Assembly: GCF_002303885.1 (NCBI RefSeq)
Contig: NZ_MRCM01000022.1
Coordinates: 1-64,000, forward strand
DNA from: Flavobacterium sp. ACN2
Lineage (GTDB): Bacteria > Bacteroidota > Bacteroidia > Flavobacteriales > Flavobacteriaceae
Reading direction: 5' to 3'
Length of the DNA stretch: 64,000 bases
The translations under genes were made by a program, and so were the position numbers. Numbering within the stretch: the first letter of the stretch is position 1; each line of letters begins with the position of its first letter. Below the pieces are notes generated by a model that had not been told where the DNA came from, ran no database searches, and was given only the letters and a program-made list of their open reading frames with translations. This document shows positions 45,601-54,107 of this stretch, in pieces.

Positions 45601-47811
45601 GGAATTGTTTTAGGAACTTATGTTAACAATGAGCTTGTAGAGGCGATAGATGTTACGCAATTTATGGATCAGCCACCAGTATTGTCTGTGAAAATCGAAA
45701 AGGGAGATGTTTTTTGTAATGGAGGTAATGACGGATGGGCAACTGCAACTGCAGAAGGAGGAAGTGGAGATTACACTTATGAATGGTCTAATGAAGTTAA
45801 ATCGGATAAAAATACCGTTTTAAAAACAGGAAATTATTGGGTAATTGCAACAGATAAAAAAGGCTGTACGGCTTACGCTGAAGTTTTTATCGATCAGCCA
45901 AAAGCGCCGCTTGCGATTAAATATACAGAGGTTGTAAATCCGAGTTTCTACAAAGCAACAAATGGAAAAATTGTTGTTGAGGTTACAGGCGGAACTATCG
46001 CTACAGACAATACCTATTGGTTTGAATGGAAAAACAGTAAAGGAATAACACAAACCAGCACAAGCACGAGCTTTAGCAATAACACTTATACAATATCGTT
46101 AACAGGTCTTCCTGAGGAAACTTATACTTTAACGGTACGTGATGCTAATTACAATGCGGCGACAAATAAAACGAGTTGTACCGTAGCTAATTCCGTTATT
46201 GAATTAGACGATCCAGATCCGCTTGAAGTTACTTTTGAAGTGATTCGTACTATTTCTTGTAATGTGAGTAATGAATTTGGAAATGAGATTGATGCTAATC
46301 CTCTAGATAATCAAAGAGATGAGTCGCAAGACGGAATTTTAAAAGCGAATGTAACAGGAGGTATTCAGCTTGCTAAGGAGAAAAATAATGGATTGCCTTA
46401 TTATTACACTTGGAAGAAAAAACAAGCCAACGGTTCTTGGGCTATCTGGAATGATACAGGAGATACAGCTGAATATCTTTCTGAAGGAACTTATGCACTA
46501 AACATTGAAGACGCCAACGGAATAAAATTGGGAACTTATGTGAATAATGTTTTAGTCAAAGAGATTGATGCTGAGAAGTATATTCCACAGCCGGATCAGT
46601 TGAAATTAACCTTTACAAAGTTTGATGTGGGCTGTACAACTGGAGATGACGGTTGGGCAGAAGTGCATGTAACAGGTGGAACGCCGCCTTATACATACGA
46701 ATGGACAAACGGAGAAACAACTTCTAGAATAGAAAACATTACGACAAACAATTATTTTGTAATAGCGACAGATGCAAAAGGATGCGTAGTTCAAGGAAGT
46801 ATTTTTGTGGGAGATCCTAACGGAATACTATCAACAGAAACGGTTAAAAATCCTATTTGCTATAAAGGAAACGACGGATCTATAGAACTTAATGTTACAG
46901 GAGGTAATTTGCCTTATACGTATTTATGGAATACAGGAGCCGTTACCAAAGATTTAAATAATCTTACTGCTGGAAATTATGAAGTTACGATTACTTGTCC
47001 AGAATGTTGCGTTTATAAAAAGCGATTTGTTTTAAAAGATCCTGAGCCAGTTATTGTCAACGTTGGTCCAGATCGAACTTTATGTATTGACCAAAGTCTA
47101 GATTTGGATGCTTCAATAAAAGATCCGCAAGCAAAATACAGCTGGACTTCTACAAACGGATTCACTTCAAATGAAGCAAAAATCAATGTATCAAAAGCAG
47201 GAACATATCATGTAAAAGCTACTACGGCTTTAGGTTGTATTGGCGAAGATGAAATTGTAATTAAAACCAGCCAATTAGCAATTAGCGCAGAATTTTTATT
47301 GAGTTCTCAGGCGTATTTAGACGAGGAAGTAATTTTGGTTAATACCAGCAGTCCTTTTGGCGAAAGTACAGATTGGGTTGTTCCAAATGGAGTAAAAGTT
47401 GTTGAGCAAAAAGAAAAATACATCACCTTAAAGTTTGATGCAATTGGAGTGTATTCAATAGGCTTAAAGCAGACACAAGGAGAATGTTACGCAGTTTATA
47501 CCAAGAACATTATGGTAGAACAACGCGGCACATTGCCAAATACCGAAACGGCATCTCAATTTATTATAGATTTTATTGTAACCCCAAATCCGAACAATGG
47601 TAATTTTAAAGCAATTGTAAATTTAGAAAACAACAGTGCGATAAATTTAAGACTGTTCTCATCTTCTGGACAAAATACTATGATTCAAAAACAAGACTCA
47701 GGAAAGAAAAAGTACGAAGTAGACTTTAATACTTCACTACAATCGGGTATGTATATTTTAGTATTGGAGACAGGACAGCAAACATTGGTTAAAAAAATTA
47801 TCATCAATTAA
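42667..47811 (+). CDS. SprB-repeat surface protein with T9SS type A sorting domain
   Basis: 1714 residues. Signal peptide about 1-20 (EYAQGQ). An N-terminal unknown region (about 21-370) is followed by about eleven SprB-repeat units (residues 375-1460). Each has CxGGxDG, ATxTGG and YxYxW cores (CHGGLDGAITVTATGG; GDDGWAEVHVTGGTPPYTYEW). Nine of them form three rounds of a 310-residue super-repeat. An Ig/PKD-like segment follows (about 1470-1630), then a type A C-terminal domain from about 1639 (TPNPNNGNFK ... GMYILVLETGQ ... VKKIIIN), the signal for T9SS export and surface anchoring. SprB-type proteins are mobile adhesins in gliding flavobacteria. Gene gaps of 4 and 3 bases tie it to its neighbours. 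Confidence 0.88.
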   Translation: MKKFYLFVILLVCGIEYAQGQTAPIGFYEVVFNGWTYGDEHHNCGTAYVMMEFNTPADNYKALDITYDDDRATTNHTDVKSTFRADKTPVSMLFSASRYDRVSCRGNRPYNMGRVVRTDKFRCYDLTFEFKQFKNVGSDGEGLGRSSFNVKVHPLLVIVQPSRNELPTDTDVTIASSTGFFPSEYNWEYSFDYTDPDSWVPMPQFATKSSFTTNAKGILGNNAGEHHGKKIYIRQVACNSVSNIVTYIVRQSAPLIESYQEQEMTCFGSNDAKVNVKFNRPLFNTEKLIFSIKRFDEILNVWTDVICSGQADKNSFNGSNFIAPCNFEKGQYSLTFAGFINDATTSSIYIDSSPYKFNIGAPDPVDFSIKKKNDINCHGGLDGAITVTATGGAKNGIFQYSTDHGVNWKDFENGATTSIEGLTLGYHYVKVRKIKDASDILGCIALTPENKEKELSEEITQPDGPLVVEGKVSKSNPTFHKAENGTITASISGGTPIKGNSYAFIWTNSKNDKIDASKSSTQFANNVFTISLKNVPADTYKLSVTDERNCLIDQQIDPNLEVTLINPDPIEIKITVEQQISCNSESLNPIGGESKSADGILKATVSGGVPFEGGNNGGQPYKIFWSKYNEDTKEWDELSEYKKLLAENLSEGSYSLNVEDANGIVQGTYDTEKLLEAKPATQKISEPDKIQLSYTWGDVSCHKGNNGWATVTAIGGTGVYTYKWYNTGKGTADENKISNLIKGTYTIEVTDENGCFSTLDIDIDEPDFAVSINYETLKPPTFSGGSNGKIIAEIKGGTEFDPTSNEGRLYNYEWKNSTGKVQNPNAEVINGVYTITLNNVPADFYYLTVTDKNYNEATGQTVNCTVAESEVQLTEPDPIKVVFKIVQTISCNAKNEFGDNTDTTPKDDQRDESQDGILKAYVTGGIPLPLDENNGLPYYFYWKKQKDDGSWMELKNIQGETASNLSYGTYALNVKDRNGIVLGTYVNNELVEAIDVTQFMDQPPVLSVKIEKGDVFCNGGNDGWATATAEGGSGDYTYEWSNEVKSDKNTVLKTGNYWVIATDKKGCTAYAEVFIDQPKAPLAIKYTEVVNPSFYKATNGKIVVEVTGGTIATDNTYWFEWKNSKGITQTSTSTSFSNNTYTISLTGLPEETYTLTVRDANYNAATNKTSCTVANSVIELDDPDPLEVTFEVIRTISCNVSNEFGNEIDANPLDNQRDESQDGILKANVTGGIQLAKEKNNGLPYYYTWKKKQANGSWAIWNDTGDTAEYLSEGTYALNIEDANGIKLGTYVNNVLVKEIDAEKYIPQPDQLKLTFTKFDVGCTTGDDGWAEVHVTGGTPPYTYEWTNGETTSRIENITTNNYFVIATDAKGCVVQGSIFVGDPNGILSTETVKNPICYKGNDGSIELNVTGGNLPYTYLWNTGAVTKDLNNLTAGNYEVTITCPECCVYKKRFVLKDPEPVIVNVGPDRTLCIDQSLDLDASIKDPQAKYSWTSTNGFTSNEAKINVSKAGTYHVKATTALGCIGEDEIVIKTSQLAISAEFLLSSQAYLDEEVILVNTSSPFGESTDWVVPNGVKVVEQKEKYITLKFDAIGVYSIGLKQTQGECYAVYTKNIMVEQRGTLPNTETASQFIIDFIVTPNPNNGNFKAIVNLENNSAINLRLFSSSGQNTMIQKQDSGKKKYEVDFNTSLQSGMYILVLETGQQTLVKKIIIN

Positions 47812-47814
47812 AAA

Positions 47815-50800
47815 ATGAAGAACCTTTTCAACAACATATATCTCTTTGTTCTATTTCTGTTTTTTAATGCAGTTGGATATGCACAATTATATCCAGTTCA
47901 ATTAACACCAGTTTTCAATAGTCCGTATAGCGTCAAAATATCCGATTATGCAACAAGCATGGATACGAAGATGCAATTGTTGATTAATCCAACCGATATC
48001 TCTATCTCTCAAAGAAGAGTACGCTTGAAACTGTACATACAAGGCAACGGATTAAATATTCAAACCTCTGATTATGCACAGGAACAAAGACCAATATATA
48101 TAAATGGAGGGGAACTGCAAACCTTAACCAATGTTGATATTGCATCGCTTTTTAGGTTAGAAAACCTGCAAGGAATATCTGCAGCGCAATATGCAAACCC
48201 GCTGCCAGAAGGAATGTACAATTTTTGCTTTGAGATGTACGATTTTGTAACAAATCAAAAAATATCTCAAAAAAGCTGTGCCAGTTTATACCTGATATTA
48301 AATGATCCGCCGTTATTAAATACACCTCAAAAAAACGAACAAATTGCTTCGACAGAGTTTCCTAATATTTTATTTACTTGGACGCCGCGTCAGATCAACG
48401 CAACAAATGTTTCGTATAAATTTGAGCTAAAACAGCTTTTAGATCCAACATTAGATCCTCAAATTGGGTTTCAAATGTCGCCGACTTTATACGAAGAAAC
48501 TTTATTTAGCACGGCTGTTTTGTACAATTTAAGTATGCCAATACTGACTCCAGGTTTGCGTTACGCATGGAGAGTACGAGCGATTTCGACAACGGGACTT
48601 TCAGAAAATGCTGTTTTTAAAAATGACGGATATAGCGAAATATATTCTTTTAAATATACGGCTTCATGTACCGCGCCGACATTTTTATTAAGCGAATCCC
48701 AAAGTTCGAAAAGTGTAAAAATAACTTGGGAAGGAGTGCCAGAGCATACGCGCTATCAGGTACAATATAAAAAACAAGGTGTTCGTAATGCACAGTGGTT
48801 CTCGTCAAATAGTTTAAACAAACAAAGTTTAATTACCAATTTAGAGCCAGGGGTAACCTATGAATTTAGAGTGGGATCGAGCTGTGATCCGGCTGAAGAC
48901 GGAATTCAGTCGTTTACTTATTCTAATATAAGCACTTTTACTACACCAATAGAAAGTAGTGGTGTTCCTGCATACAATTGTGGTATCGTTCCGCAAATCA
49001 ATATTCAGAATCAAAAACCGCTAACCAATTTAATTCAAAGCGAGACATTTAGAGCTGGTGATTTTCCTGTAACTATTTTAGAACTAAGAGGAGAAAACAG
49101 CCCATATTCTGGACTTGGATATATCATTGTTCCTTATTTAGCCGATACTAAAATTGCGGTAGAGTTTAAGGATATTGTGATCAATACCGATTATCAATTG
49201 ATCAGTGGTGTTGTAGAAACGAGCTATAACCCAGATTGGAAAAATGTTACCGACATTGAAGATTTCACTGGTGAAGGTAAAGGCGGGCAAATTGAAGAAA
49301 AAGTTCCATTTGTAATCAAAGATATTATCATTAATGCTAATGGAGATATACTTGTAAATGGTGTTGACGGCGAGCAGATAACCATTCCTGGCGGAAAAGA
49401 TACTGTAATTACAGACAGCGGTGTTGTAGATAAAGACGGAAAAGTTGTTGTTCCTCCAAAAGTTTACACGGTAGACAGTGAAGGAAATGGAAGCAATCAA
49501 GGTGTTGCAGTTGCCGAAGGAGGCAAACCATCGCCAGAAAATACAGATGGCGTAGATAAAAGTGGTCAAGCCACAGCATTTACCGCCAAAGGTATTTCGA
49601 TTGCTTTTTCTGGAAACGGAAGCAAGTATGCTTTTGATGTAATGCCAGAAAATGCATCTGCAGCGCTAAAGAAATTGTATGCCAAAGCAGGCGATAACAT
49701 CTTGCCTTATAAAGCCGTTTTAAATGGCGATTCAGATACAATGTTGGCTACGGTAACCCTTACAGATGCCAAAATAAATCTCGATAGTATTGTTTTTAAA
49801 ACCCAGAATGGAGCAAAAATTGACTTTACAAGAAATGATAAAATATTTGTTCTTACTGTAAAAGGGAGTTTAACGTACGCCGAAGAACAAATATTAGCAA
49901 CCGTAAAACAAGGTGATAAATGGCAGGTTATTGGTGCATTCATGCTCGTTCATATTTCACCAAAAGATGTTAATGTGGCCTTGGTTCCTACTGATGATGT
50001 CTCTGCAAATAAGTTAAATGAAATTATTGCCGAAACACAGAGGATTTATAGTAAAATTGGAGTTAAAATTAACTTTAAGAAGGAGGCTATTTTTAATATA
50101 GATAAGATAGTTTCAGGCAACGTAATTCAAACCGAGAAAAATACTATTACTTCTACTTACAGTGCAGAACAGCTAAAGATAAATGCATCATATCAAGGTT
50201 CGCGTGATGGTTATGTTTTGTTTATTACAAACAAAACTTCCAGCACAAAACAAGATGGATATATGCGTTTAAATGGACAATTTGGATATGTATTCGCGAA
50301 AGCTAATAATGGCAAAGAAAATCTTGCTACTGCAGCTCATGAGTTAGGGCATGGAATCTTTAAGCTAGAACATCCTTTTGAACAGTATAAAACAGCAGAA
50401 GGTAGTACCAGTTTCTTAATGGATTACAGTACCACAAGTACTCTTTTAAACCATTTGGATTGGAAACAGATTAATGATCCTGCATTTAAATTATATGCGT
50501 TTCAGAGTCAGAATAGTGGGGAATTAGTGTCTGGAGGATCAGATGGATTAGAGAATCTAGTAATGATTTTAAAAAGCTTAGGTACAGATTCATTTATCAA
50601 ATGTTCATTATGTGCAGGAGAAAAATTTGAAGCAGTAGGAGGTTTTGATGGATCAAAAGGACAATATAGAAAGCTCTCATTCAAAAACAATACTTATATA
50701 TGTTTATTAGCATCACTAAAAGAAGGCAGGAAAATAGATATTATAACTGATGATATATTAGTTGATAAAGATGATATAGCAAAGTATAGATCTGAATTTG

Positions 50801-52509
50801 CTAATTTGATTGAAGCTACAAAATCAGTTTTCGAAAATAAACAGGATTTATTAGCTGTAATTAGTAATAATACTGATTTAGTTTCTTGTGATGTTATATA
50901 TCCTTTCAGTAATGAAATCTGTTCAGGGGGTAAAATGGTAGATGATCAAACACGATTAAATATAAGCAAAGAATTAGATGCTTGTTATTATTCTGAGTTT
51001 GTGCCTAAAGTGATTGCTAATAATTTGAAAGAAATTGCTAGAAATTCTAGAAGTAATCAGGGAATTGAACTTGTAAGTGGAGGAAAGGTTTATAAATTAA
51101 ATGGAGATAATGCAGAGGAAGTTAAGAGCCCGTTAAGTGATGATGATATTAGAAATGGAAAATGGAATGATGCAACACAAGATGTAAAAATTAGAATAAC
51201 TCAAGATAAAAATGGAGTTTTTCAATATCAAGCAGTTGGAATTCGAAATACTGTTGCAATAGCTTCAGGAAAAATTGCTTTTCAAAACATTGATGCTTCT
51301 AAACTTAAAAGAGATCTTGCGACATATGTAGAAAATAAAGCAAATCTCTTTTTTCAAAAATACAATGTCACTAAAGCAGATTTATCTCCTGAAAAAGCTG
51401 GAGTAAATTTAAATAATGATAAAGAAGTTTTTGCTGACGGAAAGAAAATAGAAATAGACAATAAAGCAACATTTTTAAAAATTTCATCAGAAGGATTTGG
51501 TCTTTTAAATACATTTTTACAAACTGCAACGGTAGAAGAATCTGCTTATTTGCGTAGTACTGAAACGACTTCGACTATTCATGCACCAGGACTTGTGACA
51601 GGTACTGTAGAAAGTGGAGCAACGGTTGTAACAGATGTTACTAGTCTTTGTAATATGGTTTATGATTTATCTGTTGATGAGAAAGCAAGAACAGAAATGT
51701 GGACTGGACTTGTTAAGATGAAAAATGCCGTAGAAGATGAACCTTCAGGAGTGATACCAATTTTTGTTCAAATGTTGAGCGGTAATACGAATGACGAATG
51801 GGCGGAAATAGCGAATAGTCAAACGGATGAAGGTAAAAAGGGACATTTGTACTCTAGAGGTGTAGTAACCTCAGTAAAAAGTGTTATTGCAGGAGGAGCA
51901 CTTATAACAAAACTGCCAAAACTTGCTGACGATTTAGTAGTTAAGATAAAAACAGTTAAAGACGTTATTAATACTCTTAAACATTTCAATATTGCTGAGG
52001 AATTTGCTAAAGGAAACAAGATTGTAACTAACACTATAGAGTGGGGAACAAAGAGCTTTAAGCTCAAATGGGAAAGAGTTGGTAATAAAATAACCTTTGG
52101 AGATAGAAGTGATTTAGCTAAAATTTTAGGAACGACTGATAATATTGAAGCGCACCATATAATGCCTTGGAAAGTCTGTGAAGGACATGAAATTGTGCAA
52201 TTGGCTGCATTGGATGGATTTCATCCTAATATGGTTGAAAATGGAATAGGCTTGGAGAAATACTCTAAATTAGTAGGAGAGGGAATGCATGGCAATCATC
52301 CAGCATATGATGCTTATATAAAAGATAGGTTAACTAAATATGCGTCGATGAACCCTAATTTAACTCCAAATGAAGCTAATGTGTTTTTACAAAAAGAACT
52401 AATTCCAGAATTAAAAACATATATTTCTAATGCGAAAAATAGTGAATTAAATTTGAATGAATATTTTAAACAAGTGGTGAATAAAAATGCAAACATATCA
52501 GGTTATTAA
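47815..52509 (+). CDS. Polymorphic toxin: TANFOR-like/fibronectin/zincin/AHH nuclease
   Basis: 1564 residues. Signal peptide about 1-24 (NAVGYAQ). N-terminal domain resembling the TANFOR domain of Bacteroidota (about 25-280: LYPVQLTPVFNSPYSVKISDY), then a fibronectin III unit (about 283-378), a middle region (380-780) and a zincin motif HELGHGIFKLEHPF (HExxH at 842-846). The C-terminal domain has AHHIMPW (A1446 H1447 H1448), then GFHPNMVENGIGL and HGNHPAYDAYIKDRL. This order (AHH, HP, NGI, GxHPxY) is that of the AHH nuclease family, a DNase/RNase toxin fold. An immunity gene follows 2 bases later. No T9SS sorting domain is visible at either end, so delivery is unresolved. Confidence 0.88.
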   Translation: MKNLFNNIYLFVLFLFFNAVGYAQLYPVQLTPVFNSPYSVKISDYATSMDTKMQLLINPTDISISQRRVRLKLYIQGNGLNIQTSDYAQEQRPIYINGGELQTLTNVDIASLFRLENLQGISAAQYANPLPEGMYNFCFEMYDFVTNQKISQKSCASLYLILNDPPLLNTPQKNEQIASTEFPNILFTWTPRQINATNVSYKFELKQLLDPTLDPQIGFQMSPTLYEETLFSTAVLYNLSMPILTPGLRYAWRVRAISTTGLSENAVFKNDGYSEIYSFKYTASCTAPTFLLSESQSSKSVKITWEGVPEHTRYQVQYKKQGVRNAQWFSSNSLNKQSLITNLEPGVTYEFRVGSSCDPAEDGIQSFTYSNISTFTTPIESSGVPAYNCGIVPQINIQNQKPLTNLIQSETFRAGDFPVTILELRGENSPYSGLGYIIVPYLADTKIAVEFKDIVINTDYQLISGVVETSYNPDWKNVTDIEDFTGEGKGGQIEEKVPFVIKDIIINANGDILVNGVDGEQITIPGGKDTVITDSGVVDKDGKVVVPPKVYTVDSEGNGSNQGVAVAEGGKPSPENTDGVDKSGQATAFTAKGISIAFSGNGSKYAFDVMPENASAALKKLYAKAGDNILPYKAVLNGDSDTMLATVTLTDAKINLDSIVFKTQNGAKIDFTRNDKIFVLTVKGSLTYAEEQILATVKQGDKWQVIGAFMLVHISPKDVNVALVPTDDVSANKLNEIIAETQRIYSKIGVKINFKKEAIFNIDKIVSGNVIQTEKNTITSTYSAEQLKINASYQGSRDGYVLFITNKTSSTKQDGYMRLNGQFGYVFAKANNGKENLATAAHELGHGIFKLEHPFEQYKTAEGSTSFLMDYSTTSTLLNHLDWKQINDPAFKLYAFQSQNSGELVSGGSDGLENLVMILKSLGTDSFIKCSLCAGEKFEAVGGFDGSKGQYRKLSFKNNTYICLLASLKEGRKIDIITDDILVDKDDIAKYRSEFANLIEATKSVFENKQDLLAVISNNTDLVSCDVIYPFSNEICSGGKMVDDQTRLNISKELDACYYSEFVPKVIANNLKEIARNSRSNQGIELVSGGKVYKLNGDNAEEVKSPLSDDDIRNGKWNDATQDVKIRITQDKNGVFQYQAVGIRNTVAIASGKIAFQNIDASKLKRDLATYVENKANLFFQKYNVTKADLSPEKAGVNLNNDKEVFADGKKIEIDNKATFLKISSEGFGLLNTFLQTATVEESAYLRSTETTSTIHAPGLVTGTVESGATVVTDVTSLCNMVYDLSVDEKARTEMWTGLVKMKNAVEDEPSGVIPIFVQMLSGNTNDEWAEIANSQTDEGKKGHLYSRGVVTSVKSVIAGGALITKLPKLADDLVVKIKTVKDVINTLKHFNIAEEFAKGNKIVTNTIEWGTKSFKLKWERVGNKITFGDRSDLAKILGTTDNIEAHHIMPWKVCEGHEIVQLAALDGFHPNMVENGIGLEKYSKLVGEGMHGNHPAYDAYIKDRLTKYASMNPNLTPNEANVFLQKELIPELKTYISNAKNSELNLNEYFKQVVNKNANISGY

Positions 52510-52511
52510 TT

Positions 52512-53165
52512 ATGAAAAAATATTTAGACTTTACAACCTCTAATGATATCGATATTATAGGTTATTATCCTCAAGTATCGAATACAGAAAATAATCTTTT
52601 TGGTTCACCATTTGCACCAAAAAGAATTAATTATGGAGAAATTCCAGAAGAAATACCTCATTTGGAATTACAATTTAATAAAAATACTAAAGTTACAGAT
52701 TTGTTAAGTACATATAATCCTTATTTTGGTTTTCTTGTTAGTGAAAGGCTTGAAAAAATTATTTCAAGTTTTCATCTTCCACCCCATAAATTTTATCCTA
52801 TTAAAATAATTCGAGGAGACCATATGTTAAATTATTTTTGGTTTAATTTCTTTGATAATTTATTTGATTTTATTGACTTAAAAAAATCAACAATAGAAAT
52901 TTATCATAAGTTTAACTTCAATGTTTTAGATACGTTATCAATTGATTCAGAAGAAAATTTGAAAAAGATAAATTCTAATTTGGATTTTGAAAAAAGTATT
53001 CGATTAAAAGAACTTTTTTTTAATGCAAATTTTCCAAATTATGACATTATAACGAATAATATTATGGGGAGTGGTAATTTTATTTCAGAAGCTTTGAGGG
53101 ATTCTTTAAATGAAAACAATATCACTGGTTTTCTTGCAATTCCGACAGATGTAATTGTTAGATAG
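52512..53165 (+). CDS. Imm11-like (DUF1629) immunity protein
   Basis: 217 residues, no signal peptide, very AT-rich coding sequence compared with the genes upstream. The layout matches the Imm11/DUF1629 family from memory: FGFLVSERLEKIISSF (the family LVSERLK helix), then FYPIKI and the tail FISEALRDSLNENNITGFLAI (SExLxxxLxxxxITG). It starts 2 bases after the toxin stop, which is typical of toxin/immunity pairs. It would stay in the cytoplasm and block the AHH nuclease of self or sibling cells. Binding to this particular toxin is inferred from position. Confidence 0.72.
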   Translation: MKKYLDFTTSNDIDIIGYYPQVSNTENNLFGSPFAPKRINYGEIPEEIPHLELQFNKNTKVTDLLSTYNPYFGFLVSERLEKIISSFHLPPHKFYPIKIIRGDHMLNYFWFNFFDNLFDFIDLKKSTIEIYHKFNFNVLDTLSIDSEENLKKINSNLDFEKSIRLKELFFNANFPNYDIITNNIMGSGNFISEALRDSLNENNITGFLAIPTDVIVR

Positions 53166-53239
53166 TTTTAGGAATAAAATATTTAGATGAAAAACAAAAT
53201 TTAAGGAAAAATATCTCAGCTTAATTCAAAAACTAAAAA

Positions 53240-54076
53240 ATGAAAAAAAATCTTTTAACCCTAATAGTAATGCTAATTAGCATTTGTGGTTTTGCGCAAA
53301 AATTAAAAATTGATAAAGGAGAACTAAAACTAGACGAAAAAACAATAGGTTTTGTAGAAGGTAAAAAACCGCTTTTTACCATTTTTAGTTTAGATAAAAG
53401 TTATTCAATTACGGCAGAACTAAAGAAAGCTCCAAACGAAGATTCTATGGTATTGCCATGGATTGAAATTAAAGATGAAGCGACGGGGAAATCGAACGAA
53501 TTAGAATTTAAGAATAAAAGCAGAAAATTTAGCGCCTTCAATTACGACCGTAGTATAGTCTATGAATTATTGGATAGAGGTATGGTAGGAGTAGAAGGTT
53601 TAAACAAAGAAGCAATTGAAAGTTTTATCAATGGTGAATCAGCAGGTATAGCCGCAAAGCGTTTGGGCGTTCAAGGCGAAATAGATAATGCTGGTAAAAT
53701 TGCAGATACTTATCAGTTAGCGATCGATGATTATGGTACAATTTTTAGCGTTAAGGCACAAAATAAAGATATAGACGATAAAAGAATTGGGTTTATCAAA
53801 ATGACATCGCCTTCTCAAAATGGAGATTTGAAATATGAAGTAATGGACCTAGATAATAATTTAGTAGGAACTTGGTTTGCCAGAGGCGGTATGTTCTCAG
53901 GATATGAAAAACTATTAAATCAGGAAGTCATTACATTCAACGGGAAAGTCTTCAAAGCGACTTTCGACAATAGAGGAAACCCTACAGGTTACAAAATGAG
54001 CAAAGATATAACAGCAATAAATATCGTGAGAGTTTTGGTTGGAAATGGATATACTTTAGGAAGTCAGTCTAAATAG
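53240..54076 (+). CDS. Secreted protein of unknown function in the toxin locus
   Basis: 278 residues with signal peptide about 1-19 (ISICGFAQ). No domain recognised. The sequence is charged and strand-rich; EKTIGFVEGKKPLFTIFSLDKSYSITAEL and DKRIGFIKM look like two related units of the type IGF(V/I). The centre (EAIESFINGESAGIAAKRLG) is helical. The gene sits 74 bases after the immunity gene. It may be a second locus component or an unrelated periplasmic protein; the spacing does not decide. Confidence 0.5.
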   Translation: MKKNLLTLIVMLISICGFAQKLKIDKGELKLDEKTIGFVEGKKPLFTIFSLDKSYSITAELKKAPNEDSMVLPWIEIKDEATGKSNELEFKNKSRKFSAFNYDRSIVYELLDRGMVGVEGLNKEAIESFINGESAGIAAKRLGVQGEIDNAGKIADTYQLAIDDYGTIFSVKAQNKDIDDKRIGFIKMTSPSQNGDLKYEVMDLDNNLVGTWFARGGMFSGYEKLLNQEVITFNGKVFKATFDNRGNPTGYKMSKDITAINIVRVLVGNGYTLGSQSK

Positions 54077-54107
54077 AATTTTAAAAAAAATGTATAAAAT
54101 AATTAAA

